A DNA stretch of 64,000 nucleotides from Moraxellaceae bacterium (GCA_029237815.1 JAQZBP010000009.1:1-64000), one strand, 5' to 3'; shown: positions 42,850-50,991, numbered from the stretch's first letter. Made by a program: numbers and translations. The notes: a model not told the origin generated them from the sequence alone.

Positions 42850-44310
42850 TCACCGAACGTTTGATGCTGACTCTTTGTTTTCTCTACTAGCATCGATAAC
42901 AACAACATCATCCCTACCAGCAAGACCAAGTTCATTTAGCACTGAAATGACGCGCCGCATTTCCGAAAGAGAGAAGCACATAATGACCTTGATTGAGTTC
43001 GGAGTCTGATTGGCTGCCTTGTAGACCTCAACCTGGTTCTCTAGGTTCTGCCTTAGCTTTGAATTGCTCGCGAGCTTGAATTCCACAAGCGTGCTGTCTC
43101 TTGATCCCCTAGATATCTTGTAATCAACCGGACCCCGGCCATTGTTTACTTCGCTATTGACGTCCTCACTTGCTGCGTACCATGTAAGCCTGAACATTAG
43201 CTGAAGATCCGACTCACGCTTTACGGGCTGCCCCTTGACGTAGAAGAACCTATAGCCATCGTTATTCTCAATTACTTGCTTGAGAAAATTTACGCGCTTC
43301 AAGGAGGAGGCGTAGGTATTTGGATCCTCATGATAGAAGGCACCAGAATCATTTAGATCTTTTACCAAATCTCGCACATGCTGAATGAAGACATCTTCAG
43401 TCTCTCTTACCCTCTCCTCACTAAGAGCTATTGCTCTATCTCCATTGTCTTCCTTGTAGCGAATATACCGATCTATGAGCTCTGGAAACTTCCTTAACGT
43501 TGCTGAAGCCGCGGCAGATATTTCCTTTTTCCTTGGATCTTTTGGCAATAACCTAAGTAGATAATCATTAACCTGAGCCCTCAGTGTTTCGTTCGATAGA
43601 GACGCACAGACCTCATCAAAATCACCAATCATGTCGTGCTTGTTAATCCACGCCTCATCCTTGGTGAGAATGTCTTTCGGCGTTAGAAGAACAAAATCAC
43701 CATCAATATATGGAAGCCTGAAGTTCTTATTTTTCCAACTTCTCGTCTCGTAGTTGAATTCAACGTGAGTTACGGGGACTACCTTGGTTCGACTGGAATC
43801 AAGGTAAATGTCAGCAAATTCCTGCGTGTACTGACAGAGGAATCCTTTAATTAAATTTGTTGCGAAGTCACTAATGTTGTCTCTTCCAACACCATCCTTT
43901 ATTAGGCACAGCTTTTCGAGATGACTTCCTCTCGTAATCTGCTCATTCCCAAAGTCGCTAAATATGGTATGCAGGTTCTCGTGTAGCGCCTGACCGAAGT
44001 TATCGCCAAGACCCGAACCACCATTGCCAACTCTGCTATAACCAAACCAGGTCTGCTTAACTTCCGGAAACCTGTACCACGCTTTCAGAAGCCCCTTTCG
44101 AATTCCTTCCTCGGCGGCCATATCACGAAGAAATGTTACGTACCTAACGATCTCTGAATGAAGCTTCTTGTACTCATCCTTTTCGCTGTTAAAGAGCAGA
44201 AACGGATCAACAAATACAGGAAGATCGTTAATAAGAGAAATGTTGAAGGCCCCATAGGCATCCAAGTCCGCGGGACTCACATCAAAGTAGTCTGTGAAGT
44301 AGATCTTCAT
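42850..44310 (-). CDS. PD-(D/E)xK-type nuclease-domain protein, cassette gene, putative phage defence
   Basis: 486 residues, visibly AT-richer than the rest of the window. N-terminal part (FTDYFDVSPADLDAYGAFNI, KLHSEIVRYVTFLRDMA) and middle (FEVKQTW-like helices, LLRLLPKDPRKKE) are not recognised. Near the C-terminus GRGPVDYKISRG, STLVEFKLASNSK and the following ENQVEVYKAAN give Asp396, Glu410 and Lys412, spaced as in PD-(D/E)xK restriction-type nuclease folds. The first cassette gene by position and the largest one. No methyltransferase partner is near it, so a stand-alone defence or conjugation-related nuclease is more likely than a restriction system. Confidence 0.65.
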   Translation of the reverse strand: MKIYFTDYFDVSPADLDAYGAFNISLINDLPVFVDPFLLFNSEKDEYKKLHSEIVRYVTFLRDMAAEEGIRKGLLKAWYRFPEVKQTWFGYSRVGNGGSGLGDNFGQALHENLHTIFSDFGNEQITRGSHLEKLCLIKDGVGRDNISDFATNLIKGFLCQYTQEFADIYLDSSRTKVVPVTHVEFNYETRSWKNKNFRLPYIDGDFVLLTPKDILTKDEAWINKHDMIGDFDEVCASLSNETLRAQVNDYLLRLLPKDPRKKEISAAASATLRKFPELIDRYIRYKEDNGDRAIALSEERVRETEDVFIQHVRDLVKDLNDSGAFYHEDPNTYASSLKRVNFLKQVIENNDGYRFFYVKGQPVKRESDLQLMFRLTWYAASEDVNSEVNNGRGPVDYKISRGSRDSTLVEFKLASNSKLRQNLENQVEVYKAANQTPNSIKVIMCFSLSEMRRVISVLNELGLAGRDDVVVIDASRENKESASNVR

Positions 44311-44378
44311 AACCTTCCGTGAAATCTAAAGCCAAATGAACCCAAAATGCCGCGCCCAATCGATATCTAAAAAGTTTC

Positions 44379-44423
44379 GCCTAACTCCGACCACCAACCG
44401 CCAAGCTCCTAACTGCGCATAAC
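44379..44423 (-). other. Possible attI-like or orphan recombination site
   Basis: Three core-like boxes lie in a row on the plus strand: GCCTAAC (44379-44385), TCCTAAC (44407-44413) and GCATAAC (44417-44423). In gene direction these read GTTATGC, GTTAGGA and GTTAGGC, a direct-repeat pattern like an attI. There is no integrase nearby, so it may be a decayed attI or a cassette boundary. Confidence 0.35.
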
Positions 44424-44524
44424 AGCACCAAGAATTAGACTCCAAAATATCGCCCATCATGGAAGGTTCCGCAGCAGCCTCGAACCGGACCATGAATAAA
44501 GCCCAGCCCCAGCCCCTCACCCCC

Positions 44525-45139
44525 TCACAACTCCACCCTCACCGTCTTCAATATCTCCGCAATCTCCCCCCGCTTCGCATTCCTCTCATCCCGCCGCGTC
44601 CCCGCCCCCAGCATGAAAAAGTAATCCCCCCGCGGCACGATCCACAGTTCCGAGGTCAGGCTGAACTTCTCCCCGGTCTGCGTGTCCATCGTGTAGTTCA
44701 TGCGCGCATAGGACGACTTGATGCCGGCCACCTCCACTTCCACCGGCGGCTGCACCAGTTCGAAATCGCGAAAGGCTTTCTGGAACTGCGGAATCACCAG
44801 ACTGATGAGCTGCACCGGCGACAGCCCCTTCATCGGGCCATACGGCTTCAGCGTCACCTTGAAGCTGGGATTCACGTCCGCATACGGCTCCTTGAACTTG
44901 GTCATGACGACCAGAGGCGCCGTGGCGTACTTCTGCATCGCGGCCTGGAACTCCGCGTCGCTGAGCTTGATCGCCTTGAGGTTCTCGAGGTTCTGCGCGG
45001 CGGTCGCATAGGTCCAGCCGGCCGGCTTCACCACCTGGAAGCCCGCGGTCTCGTTGCGAAACACGTCGGGCTTGTCGGCCAGGGCGCTGCCGCCCAGGGC
45101 GAGCAGCAGGGCCATCACGGCAGTGCGATAAGGCGTCAC
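44525..45139 (-). CDS. Exported protein with PsbP/DcrB-like fold
   Basis: 204 residues from a GTG at 45139 with a perfect AAGGAGG seven bases before it. Signal peptide ends GGSALA. The mature region (AGFQVVKPAGWTYATAA, PFVVMTKFKEPYADVNPSF, VPRGDYFFMLGAGT) looks like the single-domain DcrB/PsbP fold. Periplasmic role unknown. It marks return to the GC-rich host sequence right of the array. Confidence 0.6.
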   Translation of the reverse strand: MTPYRTAVMALLLALGGSALADKPDVFRNETAGFQVVKPAGWTYATAAQNLENLKAIKLSDAEFQAAMQKYATAPLVVMTKFKEPYADVNPSFKVTLKPYGPMKGLSPVQLISLVIPQFQKAFRDFELVQPPVEVEVAGIKSSYARMNYTMDTQTGEKFSLTSELWIVPRGDYFFMLGAGTRRDERNAKRGEIAEILKTVRVEL

Positions 45140-45222
45140 GCCAACCTCCTTGTTGTTATGCGGGCAGTCTCACGGGACGGCCATCTTTATGAGGGAGAGC
45201 CTAACCGGGCGCGGCGCCGGCG

Positions 45223-45639
45223 TCAGCCGGATGTATCAGGCGGGCCGACCCAGAAGTGCGGATTGTGCGCCACCTCCCACAGGAAGCCGTCGGGGTCACG
45301 GAAGTAGCCCGCGTAGCCGCCCCAGCCCGTTTTCTGCCCCGGCTTCACGAGCGCGGCGCCGGCGGCCGTGGCCTGCTGCAGCACGCGGTCGACCTCGGCC
45401 TCGCTCGTCACGTTGTGCGCCAGCGAGAAGGCGGGGAAGCCGCTGCCCGTGGCGGTCACGCCGGCGTCCGCGGCCAGCGCCTCGCGCCCGAACAGGGCGA
45501 GCCAGGTGCCCTGCAGGGTGAAGAAGGCGACCTCGGGCGGCGAGGCCATCCGCGGCAGGCCGAGGCCCTGCTCGTAGAAGCGCGTGGCGGCGGGCAGGTC
45601 GCGCACGCCAAGGGTGATCATGCTGATGCGGGCTTGCAT
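45223..45639 (-). CDS. VOC family (glyoxalase/bleomycin-resistance fold) protein
   Basis: 138 residues, cytosolic. MITLGVRDLPAATRFYEQGLG and the C-terminal GYFRDPDGFLWEVAHNP define two paired VOC modules, with metal-site-like Glu in WEV. Without a clear metal His/Glu set the substrate cannot be assigned. The start at 45639 is used (GGGAG seven bases before); 45645 is an alternative. Confidence 0.8.
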   Translation of the reverse strand: MQARISMITLGVRDLPAATRFYEQGLGLPRMASPPEVAFFTLQGTWLALFGREALAADAGVTATGSGFPAFSLAHNVTSEAEVDRVLQQATAAGAALVKPGQKTGWGGYAGYFRDPDGFLWEVAHNPHFWVGPPDTSG

Positions 45640-45681
45640 GGGCATGCTCCCGGAACGAGGCCGATAGGGAATGAAAGGAGT

Positions 45682-46368
45682 CTAGTCGCCACCGCCACCG
45701 CAGCCGCCGCCATCGCCCCCGGAATCGCCGCCGCCGTCGTGGCCGGACGAAGACCCACAACCGCTGGCGCAGCCGCCACTGCTGCAGCCGATATCCGAGG
45801 CGCAATACACCACGCCGTCCGCGCCGGCACCGGCGGCCGCGGCCGCCGCGGCGCAATTGAGCAGGTAGCGATAGCCGTCGGGGATGGCGAGCACCTGGTC
45901 GATGGCAAAGAGCAGCGGCAGGCGCACGGCCTGGTCCGGGTTCATGCGCTCGTGCAGGCAGGAGAGCCGCCAGGCGCGCTTGATGCCTTCCTGCGCCAGC
46001 GTCGGCGTTTTCATGGCCTCGGACGGCGTGTGGTGCAAAAAGCGGCCGAGCACGCTCGTGCAGAACTCCTGGTAGGCGCGCGTGCACACGATGAACTCGT
46101 GCCAGGCCACGTCGACGGCTTTCGAGGGCATCGCCACCATGCGCCCCTTGGCCGCGAGCGAGATGGCGAAGAAGGCGCGCAGGCCGTCCATCACCATGCC
46201 CACCTGCGCGTCATCCAGATGCGGGTAGGTTTCTTTCACCTTGCGTGAGACCGAGGCGGGAAAGCGCCAGGTGTCGATGCGCCGCGCGCGCAGCCGCGCG
46301 ATTTGCCGGTGGCGCAGCAGCGCGACCAGCAGGGCGAGACCCAGCAACACGCCAATGAATGCGACCAT
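45682..46368 (-). CDS. Membrane protein with GRDP-like region and Gly/Cys-rich tail
   Basis: 228 residues. A membrane helix at the N-terminus (VAFIGVLLGLALLVALL) is followed by a helical domain with AVDVAWHEFIVCTRAYQEFC and LGRFLHHTP, the WHxF ... Y..FC ... H pattern of glycine-rich-domain (GRDP/DUF1399-like) proteins. The last ~40 residues are extremely rich in Gly, Cys and Asp (CSSGGCASGCGSSSGHDGGG) and look like an exposed cross-linkable or metal-binding tail. Function unknown. Confidence 0.55.
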   Translation of the reverse strand: MVAFIGVLLGLALLVALLRHRQIARLRARRIDTWRFPASVSRKVKETYPHLDDAQVGMVMDGLRAFFAISLAAKGRMVAMPSKAVDVAWHEFIVCTRAYQEFCTSVLGRFLHHTPSEAMKTPTLAQEGIKRAWRLSCLHERMNPDQAVRLPLLFAIDQVLAIPDGYRYLLNCAAAAAAAGAGADGVVYCASDIGCSSGGCASGCGSSSGHDGGGDSGGDGGGCGGGGD

Positions 46369-46392
46369 TTCTTTTCCTTCGCTGTGCGGCCG

Positions 46393-47331
46393 TCAGCGCC
46401 CGGCCGGCAGATGTTCGCGGCCGGGCGCGAGGCCATCGCGGAACGCGAGGTAGGCCTGCAGCACCGCGGTCGGCGCCTCGCACTGCGGGTAGTGGCCGAT
46501 GCCCTCCAGCGACACCACGTCGGGCTGCGGCACGAGCTCGCGGTAGCGCGCCACCATATGCGCGCCGGACACCGGGTCGGCGGCGCCGTTGATCACGCGC
46601 AGCGGCACCGTCGTCCGTACCAGCGCGCTCACCCAGCGCTCGCGGTGTTCGCGCCGGTCCAGGATGTAGCGGATCAGCCGCGGCAGCACGCGGCGGCCGT
46701 CGTTGTGCATGAGCAGCGTCCAGAAATTCTCGAGCAGCGCCGGCGAGGGCTGGGTGTGCGCGCCGAACACATAGCGAAAGCTGCGCGACAGCGAGCGCCG
46801 GTTGCCGAGCCGCGCCAGCAGCGGGCCGAGCGGCGAGAGCATGAGTTTCTGGATCAGCAGCGCGCGATGCGTTTCCGGGAACAGGCCACCGTTCAGCAGC
46901 GCGACGCTGCCAAGGCGCGGCGCGTGCGCCGCCTCGGCCTGCCGCGCGAGCAGTTCCTGCGCCACCGAGACGCCGTAGTCGTGCGCCAGCACGTGGTAGT
47001 CGCGCACGCCCTCGGCGCGCAAAAAGGCCTCGCAGAGATCGGCCTGGTCGTGGATGCGGTAGTCGTAGTCCGCCGGCTTGGCGGAAAAGCCGAAGCCGAT
47101 CAGGTCCAGCGTGAGCACGCGGTAGCGCGCCGCCAGCGCCGGCCACAGCGCCTCGAAATCCCAGCTCGCGCTCGGAAAGCCGTGGATGAGCAGCAGCACC
47201 GGCGCGTCGGTCGCGCCGCCCCTGCGCGTGAAAATCTCGTGGCCGCGATAGGTGAAGGTGCCGCCACCGGCGCGCCACTCAGGCAAACTGATCGTGAAAG
47301 GCGACGCAGCGCCCGGGGAAGTAGCAATCAT
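46393..47331 (-). CDS. MEST-like alpha/beta hydrolase
   Basis: 312 residues. LLLIHGFPSASWDFEALW oxyanion loop, the nucleophile elbow AHDYGVSVAQELLAR with Asp at the nucleophile position, NGGLFPETHRALLIQ, INGAADPVSGAHMV and GIGHYPQCEAP form a hydrolase of the epoxide-hydrolase/MEST group. The sequence pattern closely follows vertebrate MEST (PEG1). Start at 47331 has GGAG six bases before it; an upstream ATG at 47373 is possible. Confidence 0.85.
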   Translation of the reverse strand: MIATSPGAASPFTISLPEWRAGGGTFTYRGHEIFTRRGGATDAPVLLLIHGFPSASWDFEALWPALAARYRVLTLDLIGFGFSAKPADYDYRIHDQADLCEAFLRAEGVRDYHVLAHDYGVSVAQELLARQAEAAHAPRLGSVALLNGGLFPETHRALLIQKLMLSPLGPLLARLGNRRSLSRSFRYVFGAHTQPSPALLENFWTLLMHNDGRRVLPRLIRYILDRREHRERWVSALVRTTVPLRVINGAADPVSGAHMVARYRELVPQPDVVSLEGIGHYPQCEAPTAVLQAYLAFRDGLAPGREHLPAGR

Positions 47332-47388
47332 GTCAGCTCCGGAAGAAGTCACGCGGGCGGTGTACGCAGGCATTCATTCGCCACTCCC

Positions 47389-47988
47389 TCACTGCACGAG
47401 ATAGCGCAGCACCAGCAGGAACTGCCGACCCCAGGGCGAGAGCAGGTAGGCGAGGAGCGCAAGATTCAGCGCCACCGTCACCCAGTACACGATGCGGAAG
47501 GAGCGCTTGCTCGACTTGTGGCGGAAGAGTTGTTGCGCGAAGAGGGCGCCGGGCCAGCCGCCGAGCGCGTCCACCAGGTGCAGCGTGTTCTCGGCGACGC
47601 GCTGCCAGTCGCGCATCGCCGCCAGCTTGTCGCGCCCGTAAAAGAGAAAGGAGATGGCGCTCGCGCCGATATAGGTCCAGATCACGAGCGGCGGCACATA
47701 ACCCAGCGCTACCAGGAGCGCGACGGCCAGCAGGAACACCGTCATCACGATGAGCGCGCGCAACGCCGGCATGGCGGCCCCGCCGCCCGGCAGACTCACG
47801 TCTTGGGCCCGCGGCCGGCCGTCCTTGCCCGCGCCTTCGACATACTGCACCGCCGTGCCCGGCGCCGGCCGCCGGCCGCGCGGCAGGGCCGTGATGTGCA
47901 CGAACACCTGCGCGCCGCCCGCCTCGGGCGCGATGAAGCCGAAGCCCTTTTCGTCATTCCAGGTGACGATCGTTCCGCGTTTGCGCAT
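47389..47988 (-). CDS. Cold-shock domain fused to DUF1294 membrane protein
   Basis: 199 residues. The N-terminal cold-shock domain (about 1-70) has RGTIVTWNDEKGFGFIAPE and QVFVHITALPRG with RNP1/RNP2 residues. The remainder is a DUF1294 membrane domain with three helices and the typical FYGRDKLAAM, WPGALFAQQLFRHKSSKRSF. This fusion is common in proteobacteria; RNA-binding linked to the inner membrane is inferred. GTG/ATG choice follows the domain start. Confidence 0.9.
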   Translation of the reverse strand: MRKRGTIVTWNDEKGFGFIAPEAGGAQVFVHITALPRGRRPAPGTAVQYVEGAGKDGRPRAQDVSLPGGGAAMPALRALIVMTVFLLAVALLVALGYVPPLVIWTYIGASAISFLFYGRDKLAAMRDWQRVAENTLHLVDALGGWPGALFAQQLFRHKSSKRSFRIVYWVTVALNLALLAYLLSPWGRQFLLVLRYLVQ

Positions 47989-48152
47989 TCCCTGCCCCGC
48001 TCCTGTGCTGCCGTGTCGTGCCGGTGTGTCGTTCCGGAAATGGTGCCCCTCGCTCCGGGCCTTGGCCAGCCGCCGGCGCCAGGTCGACTACGGGGGCGAC
48101 GCGTTGCAGGCGCAGCAATGGCGCTCCCTCAAAGCGACGGCGGCGCGCCCGC

Positions 48153-48178
48153 AAAAAAAGGGCGCCACGCGGGCGCCC
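48153..48178 (-). terminator. Rho-independent terminator after the Sel1-like gene
   Basis: A GGGCGCC / GGCGCCC stem with an ACGCG loop. Read on the minus strand it runs into seven T. It lies 33 bp after the stop at 48211. Confidence 0.8.
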
Positions 48179-48210
48179 GTTGCTAGTCGTTTATGAATTG
48201 CCTGGCGGGC

Positions 48211-48597
48211 TTACGGCCCCACCACGCGGTCTTCGGCCAGGTAGCGCTGCACGCCGGCCAGCTCATGCCCGGCCTCGGCCGAGCGCTCGCACCAGAAGGC
48301 GGCCTTGACCGGATTGGGCGTGGTGCCGATGCCGTAGGCGTCCAGCACGCAGAGGCGGCTGGCGGCGGCGACCGAGCCCTGCCAGGCGGCGTAGTCGTAG
48401 TCGCGGAAGGCGGCGGCGAAGTCGCCGCGGGCAAAGGCCTCATTGCCGGCCTCATAGCGGGCGCGCAGGGCGGGCGCCTCGGTGCCGGCGATGGCGTCGC
48501 TCTGCGCCAGCAGGTCGGCGTCGCCACCGGCCCGGGCCGTGCCGGCCACGGCAATAAGAAGAAGGCTGCTGAGGGCGATGCGGCTGATGCGGTTCAT
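48211..48597 (-). CDS. Exported Sel1-repeat-like protein
   Basis: 128 residues. Signal peptide ending GTARA, then two degenerate Sel1/TPR-like helix pairs: EAFARGDFAAAFRDYDYAAW and NPVKAAFWCERSAEAGHELA. A likely disulfide pair (SRLCVLD and FWCERS). Function unknown, typical of small exported repeat proteins. GAGG precedes the ATG and a terminator follows. Confidence 0.6.
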   Translation of the reverse strand: MNRISRIALSSLLLIAVAGTARAGGDADLLAQSDAIAGTEAPALRARYEAGNEAFARGDFAAAFRDYDYAAWQGSVAAASRLCVLDAYGIGTTPNPVKAAFWCERSAEAGHELAGVQRYLAEDRVVGP

Positions 48598-48744
48598 GGT
48601 TCACCTCACTGTGCTCATGGTGTCGCGGGAAGCGGTCGCCGGCCGGGGCCCGGGCGGAGCGGCTACTGCCTGCGCTCCTGGCCGGGCGGGGCGGCCCGGC
48701 GATCGATGGCTTCATCCTGCGCTTGCCCTTTGCTGCCCGGCATT

Positions 48745-48777
48745 GGCAATATCGCCATTATCAATGCTGATACTGCC
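48745..48777. promoter_or_regulatory. Inverted repeat upstream of GlxA-type regulator
   Basis: GGCAATATC and GATACTGCC form an 8/9 matching inverted repeat with 15 bases between, ending 13 bp before the ATG at 48790. The placement fits an autoregulatory operator of the AraC-type regulator it precedes. Confidence 0.35.
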
Positions 48778-48789
48778 AAGGCACCCCCG

Positions 48790-49818
48790 ATGACTGCCGA
48801 TATCGCCACCGCCATTGTCATGAGCCCCCAGTGCGTCCTCTCCGGCGTCATGGGCGTGCTGGACGTACTGACCTCCGCCAACTACGTGGCGCAGCAGATG
48901 CCGCAGGTGGACGCTCGCTTTCGCCCTTTGCTGGTGTCCGACGGCGGTGTCGCCGTGCAGGGCACCAACGGCCTGGTGCTGCCCGCCAAGAGTGACCTTC
49001 CCGACCCGGAATCGGTGGATATCGCCATCATCGCCTCCGGCCCGCCCGCCATCTTCAGCACGGCGCGCATGCAGGCCGGGCTGGACGCGCAGCACCGCAC
49101 GGTGCAGTGGCTGCGCGAGGTGCATGCGGCCGGCGGCATCATCACCTCCTGCTGCACCGGCAGCTTCCTGATCGCCGCCGCCGGCCTGCTCGACGGCAAG
49201 CTCGCCACCACGCACTGGCGCGCCGAGGCCGCCTTCCGCGCCCTCTTCCCCCAGGTGGAGCTGCGCATCGACAACCTGCTGGTAGAGGAAGACCGCATCG
49301 TCACCGGCGGCGGCGCGCAGTCCTTCTCCACCACCATCCTCTGGCTGATCCGGCACTTCCAGGGCGAGGCCGTGGCCACCGGCACCGCCAAGCTGATGCT
49401 GGCCGAGGGCCACACCAGCGGGCAGAACGCCTTCCGCCAGTGGCTGCCGCCGCAGGATCACGGCGACGAGGCCATCACCCGCGCCCAGGCCTGGCTGGAG
49501 GCGCACTACACCGAGGCCTTCGACCTCGACGCCCTGGCCGCGCGCCTCTTCCTGACGCCGCGCACGCTGATGCGCCGCTTCAAGCAGGCCACCGGCCTCG
49601 CGCCCCTGCAGTACCAGCAGAAGCTGCGCGTGGAGGCCGCCAAGGACCAGCTCGAATCCACCGGCGTCGCCGTCAACCAGGTGGTGTGGCAGGTCGGCTA
49701 CGAGGACGTGAGCTCCTTCCAGCGCCTGTTCAAGCGCGAGACCGGGCTCACCATGGTGGAATACCGCCAGCGCTTCGGCGGCCGGCGCCACGAGGTGCCC
49801 GCCGCCGCGACGGTCTGA
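48790..49818 (+). CDS. GlxA family transcriptional regulator (DJ-1/PfpI domain + AraC HTH)
   Basis: 342 residues. N-terminal DJ-1/PfpI-like domain (about 1-200) with GVLDVLTSANYV, the nucleophile-like CTGSFLIAAAGLLDG and TGGGAQSF. C-terminal AraC double helix-turn-helix (about 240-335) with FDLDALAARLFLTPRTLMRRF and VWQVGYEDVSSFQRLFKRETG. A ligand-responsive transcription factor. Adjacent genes give no metabolic clue. A candidate operator lies just upstream. Confidence 0.9.
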   Translation: MTADIATAIVMSPQCVLSGVMGVLDVLTSANYVAQQMPQVDARFRPLLVSDGGVAVQGTNGLVLPAKSDLPDPESVDIAIIASGPPAIFSTARMQAGLDAQHRTVQWLREVHAAGGIITSCCTGSFLIAAAGLLDGKLATTHWRAEAAFRALFPQVELRIDNLLVEEDRIVTGGGAQSFSTTILWLIRHFQGEAVATGTAKLMLAEGHTSGQNAFRQWLPPQDHGDEAITRAQAWLEAHYTEAFDLDALAARLFLTPRTLMRRFKQATGLAPLQYQQKLRVEAAKDQLESTGVAVNQVVWQVGYEDVSSFQRLFKRETGLTMVEYRQRFGGRRHEVPAAATV

Positions 49819-49948
49819 GGCCGGCGGCCCCGCCCGGGCTGCCGCCCGCGCCCGGGCGCATGGACGGACTCAGGCATTCGCGGGAGGATGGCGCGGCGTC
49901 TTCCCGCTGCGAAGGCGCGCACTCTTCCCGTCATCGAAAGGACTCCGC

Positions 49949-50533
49949 ATGCGCCGTCTCGCCCTCTGCTGCCTGACCCTCCTCGCCCTCGCCGGCTGCA
50001 GCACGACCCCGCCCGTAACCGGCACCGCCGCGCGCGCCGCGGCCTTGGCTCCCTCCCTGACCTGGCGCGCCGTCGGCAAGATGGACTACGAGCAGCGCAC
50101 GCCCGGCCTCGGGCAGAGCTACCGCTACCAGAGCGAGGCCGGCTGGGCCGATGTGTATGTGTACTCGGCCAACCGCACCGACTGGGCCGAAGGCACGGCG
50201 GACGCCGCCTTCGACGCCCACTTCCGCCAGGTGCGGCAGGAAGTGGAATACATGGCGAGCCAGGGCGCCTACCAGAACCTGCTGCTGCGCGGCACGCAGG
50301 ACGAGGTCGTCGGCGTGCAGACGTTCCGTCACACCTGGATGAATTTCTCGGCGCGCGGCCGCGACGTCGAATCGCATATCTACCTGACCGCCCGCCAGGG
50401 CCGGCTGCTGAAATACCGCCTGTCCTTCGCGCTGCCGACGCCGCCCGGCCTGGAGGCGGAGTTGCACCGCTTCATCGCAGACCGGATGCGCGAATTGCTG
50501 CCGGTCGCGGCACACCTGCCCGATGGCATTTGA
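49949..50533 (+). CDS. Lipoprotein of unknown function
   Basis: 194 residues with lipobox LALAGCSTT. The mature part is alpha/beta (LTWRAVGKMDYEQRTPGLGQ, DVYVYSANRTDWAEGTAD, YMASQGAYQNLLLRG, ESHIYLTARQGRLLKYRLSF). AAGGA precedes the ATG. No family recognised; probably outer-membrane-attached. Confidence 0.6.
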   Translation: MRRLALCCLTLLALAGCSTTPPVTGTAARAAALAPSLTWRAVGKMDYEQRTPGLGQSYRYQSEAGWADVYVYSANRTDWAEGTADAAFDAHFRQVRQEVEYMASQGAYQNLLLRGTQDEVVGVQTFRHTWMNFSARGRDVESHIYLTARQGRLLKYRLSFALPTPPGLEAELHRFIADRMRELLPVAAHLPDGI

Positions 50534-50586
50534 CGCCGGCCGCCGCCACAATCGTGGTCATCACGGAACCAACAAGGAGAGCCGAC

Positions 50587-50991
50587 ATGAAGACCAGGGC
50601 CGCCCTGCTGTTGCTGGCCGCACTCACCGCGAATGCCCACGCCGAGGTCTATCAGTGGAAAGACGAACAGGGCCGGGTCCATTTCGGCCAGGAAGTCCCG
50701 CCGAAGTACCAGAAATCCGCCGTGGTGAAAGACACCACCCAGGTCAATGTGATGAAGGCCGCCGAGGCGGCGAAGCCGCAATCGAACGCGGAAACCGCCG
50801 CGCCGGCGCGCGAGGAAGTGGATGAGGACGCTCCGGTGCAGGCCGAGGACGGCTGCGCCGCCGAGCTGCAGAAGTACGAGGAGACCCAGGCCTGCCTGAA
50901 GAAATTCCTGAACGCCTACGGCCGCGTGACGACCGAGGGCGTGCAAAAGTGCGGGAGCGTGCCGCGCCCCGACTGCGTGCTGAAGCCCTAG
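50587..50991 (+). CDS. DUF4124 exported protein
   Basis: 134 residues. Signal peptide followed by the DUF4124 motif EVYQWKDEQGRVHFGQEVPP, then an Ala/Glu/Pro linker and a C-terminal Cys-rich stretch (DGCAAELQKYEETQACLKKF, VQKCGSVPRPDC). DUF4124 is found in many exported proteobacterial proteins of unknown role. AAGGAGAG precedes the ATG, and a hairpin with a UUCG loop follows 25 bp after the stop. Confidence 0.8.
   Translation: MKTRAALLLLAALTANAHAEVYQWKDEQGRVHFGQEVPPKYQKSAVVKDTTQVNVMKAAEAAKPQSNAETAAPAREEVDEDAPVQAEDGCAAELQKYEETQACLKKFLNAYGRVTTEGVQKCGSVPRPDCVLKP

Larger units (their letters stand above)
38202..44385 (-). mobile_element. Integron gene-cassette array without integrase (CALIN)
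   Basis: About nine short, same-strand gene cassettes, with gene direction leftward, each followed by an attC-like site. Most sites show the outer R box (GTTAGGC-like, GCTAACC-like on the other side), the L box and an imperfect stem; the clearest are at 41334-41383, 41712-41775 and 42219-42272. Gene products are mostly unrelated small unknowns, base composition changes from cassette to cassette, and no tyrosine integrase intI gene is present within the window. The right end at about 44385 carries a GCCTAAC core, where a cassette or attI boundary would sit. Confidence 0.75.
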
